NCBI GenBank assembly: GCA_041906145.1
Contig: JAYRJU010000005.1
Coordinates: 186,001 to 250,000, forward strand
Origin: SHVO01 sp041906145
GTDB taxonomy: Bacteria; Pseudomonadota; Alphaproteobacteria; Rhodospirillales; Rhodospirillaceae
DNA: 64,000 bases
Reading direction: 5' to 3'
The notes beneath the pieces were generated by a model. It saw only the letters and a program-made list of their open reading frames with translations. It was not told the origin of the DNA and did no database searches. Of this stretch, positions 32,710 to 39,858 are shown piece by piece; position 1 is the first letter of the stretch, and each line of letters starts with the position of its first letter. The position numbers were made by a program, and so were the translations under genes.

Positions 32710-33522
32710 TTGTCCCCTCATCAGGTGGCGATCTGCGCGGACGACTACGCGCTCACGCCGCGCGTCAGCGCCGCCATTCTCGACCTCGCGCACCGAGGGC
32801 GCATCTCCGCCGTCAGTTGTATGACCGCCTCTCCCCTGTGGCCGGAATTAGGACCCGCGTTGAAGGCCGTCGCCGATAAAGTCGATATTGGCCTTCATCT
32901 GACGCTCGTCGATGAAACGGCCCTCACCCGGATGCCGCGCCTCGCGTCCGCCAGGCGGCTACCTTCCATCGGCCAATTGATCGCCAAGAGCTATTTGCGC
33001 ATGGTGCCGCTTGGCGAGATCGCGGCGGAAATCGAAGCGCAAATCGCAGCCTTTGTGAAAGTGATGGGACGCCAGCCCGCGCATATCGACGGGCACCTGC
33101 ACGCGCATGTTCTTCCGGGCATTCGCGGTCTCGTGCTCGCCGCCGCCGCGCGTATGGCACCGCGGCCCTGGTTACGGACGACGACCGACCGATCCGTCTT
33201 TTCGCGCCCGTTCGGTTTCAAAGCCGCCGTGCTCGACGCCCTGGGGCGGAGCTTCACGCGTGAAGCAAAGGCGCGCGGCTTCGTCACCAACGATGGCTTT
33301 AGCGGTTTCTATGATTTCGCCCGCGGAGACTACGCCGCCTGTTTCCCTCAGTTCCTCAAGAACATGGGGCCGCGTCCGCTGATCCTCTGCCACCCGGGCA
33401 TGGCCGGCGACACGGTGGCGTGGATGGAGGCGCGTGCGCGCGAGTACGATTTTCTTAAAAGCCGTTCCGCGGAATACCTTTTGCCGGCCCGCAGTATCGT
33501 TCGCCTCGGCGGCCCTACGTAG
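32710..33522 (+). CDS. ChbG/HpnK (YdjC) family carbohydrate deacetylase
   Basis: 270 residues with a TTG start at 32710, 2 nt after the GT2 stop. The family metal-site pattern is present: ICADDYAL, GLHLTLVDE, DGHLHAHVLPG and LCHPGM. The family deacetylates N-acetylated sugars (chitooligosaccharide, hopanoid glucosamine). With the GT2 this may modify a lipid-linked amino sugar. Its stop TAG lies in the palindrome CTACGTAG, which also supplies the stop of the opposing relic gene. Confidence 0.9.
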   Translation: MSPHQVAICADDYALTPRVSAAILDLAHRGRISAVSCMTASPLWPELGPALKAVADKVDIGLHLTLVDETALTRMPRLASARRLPSIGQLIAKSYLRMVPLGEIAAEIEAQIAAFVKVMGRQPAHIDGHLHAHVLPGIRGLVLAAAARMAPRPWLRTTTDRSVFSRPFGFKAAVLDALGRSFTREAKARGFVTNDGFSGFYDFARGDYAACFPQFLKNMGPRPLILCHPGMAGDTVAWMEARAREYDFLKSRSAEYLLPARSIVRLGGPT

Positions 33523-34017
33523 GCGGAGGTGCCGCCATGACTTCCTGGACCGTGCGGATCAGGTCCGCGGTCGCATAAGGCCGGCGCTGGTCCGGTCCAG
33601 CCGGCAGAACTCAAGACTTCAATGGTATCGCGCGTCACGTTCACCGCCACGACAACACAGATTTCAACATCGAGAGCGCGGCAGACGATCTCCGCCGACC
33701 GCTCAACCTGGACATTGAACTGCTCGGAGCCAAGCGCGGCCACGCCGAATTCAGCCACCGCGGCTTGCTCGCGATAGCGTTTTACGCAGTTCCGCCTCGG
33801 CGCGTTCCCGCGCGGCGCTCTCGGTCTGAAGTCGCGTCGCGTGGCGTTGCAATTGCTCGTGGACCTCCGCGGCCTCGTAGAACACCGCCAAAGCGCCGGC
33901 GTCGAGCGCAGCTTGGCCATCATGGGCCTCGCGAAGCGCGTGACCGGCGTAACCCAGCAACGTCATCAGGAACTGACGATTGGCGGGCCTGTCATCTACA
34001 ACGAGAATTTTAGCCAT
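33515..34017 (-). pseudogene. Deletion-scarred hybrid sensor: receiver start / GAF / receiver end
   Basis: ATG 34017 opens a receiver domain (MAKILVVDDRPANRQFLMTL, LGYAGHALREAHDGQAALDA). It then breaks off into a linker (AVFYEAAEVHEQLQRHATRL), missing the Asp and Lys blocks. After RAEAELRKTL the frame shifts and a GAF start appears (YREQAAVAEFGVAALGSEQF, RSAEIVCRALDVEICVVVAV). GAF breaks at LSSAGWTGPA, and a different frame gives the tail of another receiver (KPY-like RPYATADLIRTVQEVMAAPP) ending at TAG 33515. The kinase core is gone. At least two internal deletions and frameshifts are needed. Confidence 0.78.
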
Positions 34018-34025
34018 CTCGGTCT

Positions 34026-34668
34026 CTAAACGCCCCCACCTAAGGATGACCGCAGCCGCTGCGGCAAAAACCGCTCGACGTCGGCCAAAAAGGTCTCGGG
34101 CTCTACAGGTTTGGAGAAATATCCATTGAATCCGGCGGCAAGCACCTGCTCGCGGTCGCCGAGCATGGAGAAAGCGTTGATGGCGATCACAGGAACTTCT
34201 GCGAAAGACTGCAATTGGCGGAGTTCCTTTAGAAATGCGTATCCATCGCACACCGGCATCTGGAGATCACAGAGAACAAGATCGAAGACCGATTCCTTCG
34301 CCGCACGTACGCCATCGGCTCCATTGACGGCGGTGACGACAAAATGGCCGGCCCCCCGCAACAGATACAGCGCGCGCTCGACCAGCTTTCTATCGGTAAT
34401 ATCGCGAATAGCGCTTGAAACCAGTGTGCCGTCTTCCGTTTCCAGGGGGGCTCAAGCTGATTTCGACGGGGAATTCTTCGCCGCTCTTCCGCTGGCCATG
34501 CAACTCGAAGCCAGCACCCATCGGGCGCAAACGTGAGTTGGAGAAGAATCCCTCGCGGTGGCCGGGGTGCTTGTCGCGGTAACGCGCCGGCAGCAGCATT
34601 TCGATTTTTTGGTTCAGCAGCTCCGAGCGGTCATATCCAAAAAGACCTCTGAAACGTTTCGACTCCAC
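34026..34668 (-). pseudogene. Frameshifted PAS-receiver protein
   Basis: The first frame (GTG 34668) is the C-terminal part of a PAS domain: RGLFGYDRSELLNQKIEMLL, PARYRDKHPGHREGFF, GKRKSGEEFPVEISLSP-like. At a run of six Cs (plus-strand G6, 34445-34450) it shifts. Removing one base restores EISLSPLETEDGTLVSSAIR and DITDRKLVERALYLLRGAGH. It then runs through a receiver with phospho-Asp in VLCDLQMPVCDGYAFL and Lys in NGYFSKPVEPETF, to TAG 34026. The PAS front half is missing. The receiver's own DD pocket is also lost. It may be expressed as fragments. Confidence 0.78.
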
Positions 34669-34692
34669 TCCTCCCAGAGTCTCTGGAATGTC

Positions 34693-35070
34693 TTAAGCAA
34701 TTCTGTTTTCCAGAGACCTTTTCACGACCGCCAACAATTCCTCATTGGCAAACGGTTTGCGTATCGCGTCGTTCGCGCCGAGCTTCACGGCCATGTTGAG
34801 GAACTCGTAATTTCGCATCATCCCGCCGCCGGAATACACGACGATGGGCACCTGTTGATCCCGCGCGCGGATATCGCGGATCGTCTCGATACCTTCTTTT
34901 TCCGGCATGAGGATATCGGTGAGGATCAAGTCGGGGTTCTCGCCTTCTAGCTTCGCGAGAGCGACCGTCCCGTTCGGGATGGTCACGACCGTATAGCCGG
35001 CTTTGCGCAACACGGTTTGAACCGCGTCCGCGACAAGCGCGTCGTCCTCAATCAACAGAATCTTGGTCAC
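34693..35070 (-). CDS. Single-domain response regulator (intact)
   Basis: 125 residues from GTG 35070 (MTKILLIEDDALVADAVQTV); an upstream ATG at 35118 is in frame but gives an atypical leader. Acidic pair Asp9-Asp10, phospho-acceptor Asp52 in LILTDILMPEKEG, Ser in VVYSGGG, Lys105 in DAIRKPF. No output domain. It is the first and only intact gene of a minus-strand run of three two-component genes. A 10-bp inverted repeat (34679-34688 with 34708-34717) spans its stop. Confidence 0.92.
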   Translation of the reverse strand: MTKILLIEDDALVADAVQTVLRKAGYTVVTIPNGTVALAKLEGENPDLILTDILMPEKEGIETIRDIRARDQQVPIVVYSGGGMMRNYEFLNMAVKLGANDAIRKPFANEELLAVVKRSLENRIA

Positions 35071-35486
35071 TGCGCATTTCCCATCATGCCCGGACCTTTT
35101 AGAGGTCTGCGTTCTCACGCCGGTTGATGAGCGTCAAACGTTTCAGATATTAGCGCAAGCTGCTCAACTATTGGGAGTACCGTTTTGCGTCGATGTATTC
35201 GCAAGGGAGAGGCAATTTATGCGGCGGTCGGTGGTTGCCGTGGGGGGCCACAATTCCCGACAGTGTGCATAAATTCCGCTTATTATACAGGTCTGCATCC
35301 TAATTGCCGCGCATATCCAGCGATCTGTTTCACCCTGGGAGGTATAGGCTATAGCTGGGCAGCAACTTAATTTCTCTCGCTATGATTGAGTCCCAACCCG
35401 GCCCGAGTACTTATGTTGTGCCGGACCGTCTAAATATCCATACAATTCCCGAGCGACGTCATCAGCCTGAGGGGGGACTGGGCGGG
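35071..35486. other. Intergenic region without a gene
   Basis: About 415 nt, less GC-rich than its surroundings (TTATTATACAGG, GGTATAGGCTATAG), between the response regulator and the lldD-like gene. It probably holds both divergent promoters. In-frame stretches here (for example 35185-35370) have no protein-like composition. No RNA or repeat was recognised. Confidence 0.5.
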
Positions 35487-36650
35487 ATGAAACTTTCCCA
35501 ATGCCACAATATCGATGACCTGCGGAGGCTGGCGCGGAAGAAGCTGCCGGCGCCGATGTTCCACTACATCGACGGCGGCGCGGACGACGAAGTCTCCCTG
35601 CGCGGCGCGACGACCGCGTTCGACGACTACGAACTGATGCCGCGCTATCTGGTGGACGTGGACACCATCGATATGCGGACCAAGGTGCTGGGCCAGGACC
35701 TGGCGTGGCCCGTTTTTTGTTCACCGACCGGTATGTCGCGCTTGTTCCATCACGACAAGGAACTTGCCGTGGTGCGAGCCGCCGAGAAACTTGGCACCAT
35801 GTACTCCCTGTCGACCCTCGGCACGACCAGTATCGAGGACGTCGCGAAGGCGTCCACGACGCCGAAGATGTTCCAGATTTACGTTCATAAAGATCGCGGA
35901 CTGACCGCGGAATTCGTTCAACGCTGCAAGGCCGCCGGGTTCGCCGCCATCTGCCTGACGGTTGACGCGCCGGTGGCGGGCAATCGCGAGCGTGATTTCC
36001 GTACCGGTATGATCATGCCTCCACGCTTCGGCCTCAAAGGTATCCTCAACTTCCTCTATCACTTCGAATGGACCTTCAACATCGTTCGTAATCCCGATTT
36101 CAGGCTTGCCAATGTCGTTCACCGCATCGACGCCCTCGGCAAGGGGACGATGTCTCTCATTCAATATGTGAACAGCCAGCTGTCGCGCAGCGTCACCTGG
36201 GACGACGCGGCCTGGCTCATCAAGGAATGGGGCGGCCCGTTCGCGATCAAAGGTCTGCAGTCCGCCGACGATGCCCGCCGGGCGCGCGAGGTCGGAGCCA
36301 CCGCGGTGATGATCTCCAACCACGGCGGGCGGCAACTCGATAGCGCGCCGGCGCCGGTTCACTGCATCGCGGCGATGCGCGAAGCCGTGGGCACCGATCT
36401 CGAACTAATCCTCGACGGCGGCGTGCGCCGCGGCACCCATGTGCTCAAGGCCCTTGCCCTGGGGGCAACTGCCTGCTCAGTCGGAAGGGGATATCTCTAC
36501 GGCCTCGCGGCGGGCGGCCAGCCCGGCGTCGAACGCGCACTCACGCTGCTCCACCGCGAGGTCGAGCGCGCCATGCGGTTGACGGGGTGCACGAAGGTCG
36601 CCGACATCACCTCGGACCTGCTCTCGAAGGTTCCGCTGCAGAAGCGATGA
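35487..36650 (+). CDS. FMN-dependent alpha-hydroxyacid dehydrogenase (L-lactate dehydrogenase-like)
   Basis: 387 residues from ATG 35487. FMN-dependent alpha-hydroxyacid oxidase/dehydrogenase fold: FHYIDGGADDEVSLRGATTA, PVFCSPTGMSRLFHHD, LTVDAPVAGNRERDFR, the GPFAIKG Lys255, active-site His279 and Arg282 in ISNHGGRQLD, and LILDGGVRRGTHVLKALALG. It oxidises L-lactate or a related 2-hydroxyacid to the oxoacid, probably feeding quinones at the membrane. The stop TGA abuts the opposing HlyD stop at the palindrome TGATCA. Closest to LldD/LctD-type; the exact substrate is not assigned. Confidence 0.93.
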   Translation: MKLSQCHNIDDLRRLARKKLPAPMFHYIDGGADDEVSLRGATTAFDDYELMPRYLVDVDTIDMRTKVLGQDLAWPVFCSPTGMSRLFHHDKELAVVRAAEKLGTMYSLSTLGTTSIEDVAKASTTPKMFQIYVHKDRGLTAEFVQRCKAAGFAAICLTVDAPVAGNRERDFRTGMIMPPRFGLKGILNFLYHFEWTFNIVRNPDFRLANVVHRIDALGKGTMSLIQYVNSQLSRSVTWDDAAWLIKEWGGPFAIKGLQSADDARRAREVGATAVMISNHGGRQLDSAPAPVHCIAAMREAVGTDLELILDGGVRRGTHVLKALALGATACSVGRGYLYGLAAGGQPGVERALTLLHREVERAMRLTGCTKVADITSDLLSKVPLQKR

Positions 36651-37949
36651 TCAGCGCTCGCGGAAAGCTTCGGACTTCAGTTTTAGGACCGGCTTGACGA
36701 GATAGGACATCACGGACTTTGTGCCCGTGTGTATGTCCACCGTCGCCCCCATGCCGGGCGTGATGGCAAGGCCCTCGCTCTCTTCACCGAGATAGGGTTT
36801 TTCGGTGCGCACGACGACCTTGAAATAGGGCATCGCGTTCTCGGGCACCGTCGAGTCCGGCGCCACCGAGATCACTTCGCCTTCGATTCCGCCGTAACGC
36901 GCGTAGTCGAAGGTGTCGATTTTCACGGTCGCTTTTTGTCCCGCCCTCACAAAGCCGCGGTCCACCGGGTTGAGCTTGGCCTCGACGACGAGATCGTCTT
37001 CCGACGGCACGATATCCATGATCGCTTCGCCGGGGCGGACAACGCCGCCAATCGTGTGATAGCGGGAATTCTTCACGATTCCTGTGATAGGGCTTTTGAT
37101 GGTCGAGCGGGTCTCCTGATCATCGGCGGTCGTCAGCAGTTCCTGTGTCCGCGCGATATTGAGTTCCGTCTCGCCGAGAAACTCCTGGGCCTCGCGGCTG
37201 AACTTCAATGATAATTCCTTCACGCGTTCCTGCGCCTCTCCGAGCGCGGCGCGCGCGCGCGGAGCGGCTTCGCGCATCGATGCCGCCTCCCCGATCAGGC
37301 TTTCCACCTGGCTCTGGATCTGGCTGTGCTCGAGCTTCGACGTCAAACTGTCTTTCAACAGGTCCTGCGATATCGCCAGGCGTTCCCGGGCCAAGGTCAG
37401 GCCGTTCTCCGCGGCCGTGAGGCGCGCGTTGGTTTCGCCCACGTCGCGCTGGCGCTGAACGACTTGGCCCTCAAGCACCGCTCTGGTCGCGATGAACTCT
37501 TCCTGGCGGGCGCGGTAGGTCGCTTCCTCGGCCTGCGCGAGTTTTGGCTGACGGGCCGCGATTTCTGCGGGCGCCACATAGGCTTTGCCGCTCGCTTCGG
37601 CTTCAAGGCGCGCCTTCGCAAGTAAAAGGCCGTCGAGGCGAATTTTGAGTTCATCGCGGTTATTAGCCAGTTGACCGAGATTGATCTGCACGAGCGGCGT
37701 ATCCACGCGTACGATATCGCCATCCCGCACGTAGATATCTTCGATAATCCCACCCTCTAGGTGCTGGATTGTCTTGATACGCCCTTGCGGCACGACTTCG
37801 CCCGTGGCCACGGACACCTCATCGAAGCGCGCGATCAGCGACCAGACCAGAAACAGGCCGATGAATCCCATCAGCGTCCACGAGACAGGGCGCCATGACG
37901 GCACGCCGTGAACCGCGACGAGATTCTCAAGACGCGTAAAGGATTTCAT
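36651..37949 (-). CDS. Type I secretion membrane-fusion adaptor (HlyD family)
   Basis: 432 residues. One membrane span near the N-terminus (SWTLMGFIGLFLVWSLIA, residues ~22-40), lipoyl halves GRIKTIQHLEGGIIEDIYVR and GIVKNSRYHTIGGVVRPGEA, a long coiled-coil hairpin (~120-280), and the C-terminal barrel EKPYLGEESEGLAITPGMGA with TVDIHTGTKSVMSYLVKPVL, typical of T1SS adaptors of the PrtE/HlyD class. It overlaps the ABC exporter gene by 4 nt (ATGA). It connects the exporter to a TolC-like channel, most likely the protein encoded at 55178-56491. Confidence 0.95.
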   Translation of the reverse strand: MKSFTRLENLVAVHGVPSWRPVSWTLMGFIGLFLVWSLIARFDEVSVATGEVVPQGRIKTIQHLEGGIIEDIYVRDGDIVRVDTPLVQINLGQLANNRDELKIRLDGLLLAKARLEAEASGKAYVAPAEIAARQPKLAQAEEATYRARQEEFIATRAVLEGQVVQRQRDVGETNARLTAAENGLTLARERLAISQDLLKDSLTSKLEHSQIQSQVESLIGEAASMREAAPRARAALGEAQERVKELSLKFSREAQEFLGETELNIARTQELLTTADDQETRSTIKSPITGIVKNSRYHTIGGVVRPGEAIMDIVPSEDDLVVEAKLNPVDRGFVRAGQKATVKIDTFDYARYGGIEGEVISVAPDSTVPENAMPYFKVVVRTEKPYLGEESEGLAITPGMGATVDIHTGTKSVMSYLVKPVLKLKSEAFRER

Positions 37950-39721
37950 GTCGCCCCGCCTTCGACAACGCGCACGGCCGGCGTGTTTTCACCGCCCGGG
38001 CGTGCGCGGCCCGCACCCAGCGATTCCAGCGTTTTCTGCGTCGGCCCGGCGGTCTTGATGCGGCCGCGCTCGAGGATCACGACATTCTGGCAAGCGTGCA
38101 CCATGGGCGGGCTGTGGGTGACGAGAATAATGGTCGTGTCTTTGGCCATCGCCATCAGGCTCTGGCGCAGCTCCTCTTCGCCCGCGCGGTCCAGGCTCGA
38201 CGTCGGCTCGTCCATGACCAAGATCGGCGGATCATTCAGAAGCGCGCGCGCGATAGCGATGCGTTGCCGCAGACCGCCCGGCAGCTGCCCACCGCCCTCG
38301 CCGACCGGCGTACCGTAACCCTTCGGCATGGTGATGATCAGATTGTGTGCGCGGGCCGCCGTCGCCGCGCGGATAATTTCCTCATCAGTAGCTTCCGGCT
38401 TCGCATAGGCGATGTTATCGCGGATAGTGCCCGCGAACAGAACGCAATCCTGCGGCACATAACCCATCCAGCGCGCCAGATCGCGCCGCGCGAACTGCGC
38501 GAGATCGGCGCCGTCAACCAACACCTTGCCTTCGTCGGGCGTGTAAAGGCCAAGGATCACCTTCGCGAGAGTCGTCTTGCCTCCGCCATTCGGCCCCATG
38601 ATCGCCGTCATCCCCGTAGCCGGAATTTCAAGCTTGATCGCTTCCAAGGCGGGCGCGGCCTCCGGTGCGTAGCGGAAAGTGATGTTATCCAGCGTGATCC
38701 TGCCCTTGGGGCGCTGCATCTGGATCGGACTCTCCTGCAAATCTTCCGTTTCGCCGAACACCTGCACCAAACGTTGGGCGGATTGCTTAAACGCGGTGTA
38801 CGTTCGCCACGTCCCCACCAGTTGGTTCATGGGACTGAGGAGACGGTTCGACAGCATGTTGGCGGCGATCAGCCCGCCCATGGTCAGATTCTGGCTCAGA
38901 ATCGCGACGGCGCCGACCGTCGTCATCGCCACCGTGGCGATCAAGGTCAGGCTCTGGCCAGCGTACATATAAAGGTCGTTCTGCGCGCCGCGATTGATGC
39001 CTTCGACGATCGAGTCTTCCTGCCGGCGCTCCCACTCGTCTTTCATACGCTCGCTCAAAGCGAGCGCCTTCACGGTCGTGCGCCCCAGGATGATCTCGGA
39101 AATAAGCGAATCGCGCGTGATGACCTTCTGTTTTTCCTTATCTGACGCCGCGTCCACAAAACGGCCCGCATGCCAGGCCAGCGCGACGAACAGCGCGAAG
39201 ACGGTCAGCAGCACCCAGAACACCGGCCAAGCGATGATCGCGATCATGATCAGGAAGATGCCGCCGAAGATCAGGTCCGTGGCCAGCACGGCCGTCTGGC
39301 CCGAGAACACGTTGCGAATCACATCCGCGTCCCGGAACAGTAGATGCCAGTAGTTCCCGGGCCTCGATTCCAGCGTGCGCAGCGGCAATGCAAGCAGCTT
39401 GTTCACAACGCGGCTCGAGATCTCGACATCGATCTTCAACGCCACTGCCTGCAACATGCGCGAGCGCGCTTTACGCAGCGCGAAATCGAACCCGATGACG
39501 ACCAGAATCCCGATGACCAGCCCCTGAAGCGTGCTGAAGCCGGCATGAAAGATCACCCGGTCGTAAACCTGAAGCACGAACACCGGCACAGCGATGGCGA
39601 GCAGATTGAGGAAAAAGGAGACGGCAAGCACCTCCTTGAAGAGGGGCTTCAGCGGCTCAAGAAGGCTTCTGAGCCAGGCCGGGACTGGGTCGCGCGCGGG
39701 CGAGTCGGAGGTAGTCTGCAT
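37946..39721 (-). CDS. Type I secretion ABC transporter (permease-ATPase)
   Basis: 591 residues. An N-terminal six-span transmembrane domain (SFFLNLLAIAVPVFVLQVYD to NQLVGTWRTY, ~35-320) and a C-terminal ATPase: Walker A MGPNGGGKTTL, Q-loop VPQDCVLF, Walker B ILVMDEPTSSLD, switch His VTHSP. No N-terminal peptidase (C39) domain, as expected for exporters of RTX proteins. The signature is QLPGGLRQR instead of LSGGQ, so the key Ser and Gln are replaced. It is the first gene of the exporter operon, divergent from the CHASE2 cyclase. Likely cargo is the 3904-residue adhesin. Confidence 0.95.
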   Translation of the reverse strand: MQTTSDSPARDPVPAWLRSLLEPLKPLFKEVLAVSFFLNLLAIAVPVFVLQVYDRVIFHAGFSTLQGLVIGILVVIGFDFALRKARSRMLQAVALKIDVEISSRVVNKLLALPLRTLESRPGNYWHLLFRDADVIRNVFSGQTAVLATDLIFGGIFLIMIAIIAWPVFWVLLTVFALFVALAWHAGRFVDAASDKEKQKVITRDSLISEIILGRTTVKALALSERMKDEWERRQEDSIVEGINRGAQNDLYMYAGQSLTLIATVAMTTVGAVAILSQNLTMGGLIAANMLSNRLLSPMNQLVGTWRTYTAFKQSAQRLVQVFGETEDLQESPIQMQRPKGRITLDNITFRYAPEAAPALEAIKLEIPATGMTAIMGPNGGGKTTLAKVILGLYTPDEGKVLVDGADLAQFARRDLARWMGYVPQDCVLFAGTIRDNIAYAKPEATDEEIIRAATAARAHNLIITMPKGYGTPVGEGGGQLPGGLRQRIAIARALLNDPPILVMDEPTSSLDRAGEEELRQSLMAMAKDTTIILVTHSPPMVHACQNVVILERGRIKTAGPTQKTLESLGAGRARPGGENTPAVRVVEGGAT

Positions 39722-39760
39722 GGGCCGGGAATTTAACCCATCCGCCGCCGCTTGTGACCG

Positions 39761-39777
39761 ATTTTTCGTAGAAAAAT
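39761..39777. promoter_or_regulatory. Palindrome between divergent exporter and cyclase genes
   Basis: ATTTTTC-GTA-GAAAAAT, 7-bp perfect arms with a 3-nt centre. It lies 40 nt from the exporter start and about 80 nt before the cyclase start, in the 137-nt divergent promoter region. It may be an operator shared by both. Confidence 0.45.
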
Positions 39778-39858
39778 GAGGGTTTTAGCCTTGGGTTGTT
39801 GGACCGGGCGCAACAGGTTGGGGTAAACTCCACTTCTTCGGGGATCGGGGGATTTCCA

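Noticed and set aside
35185..35370. 61-codon ORF before the lldD-like gene
   Set aside because: Protein composition is not convincing and the stretch is promoter-like DNA.
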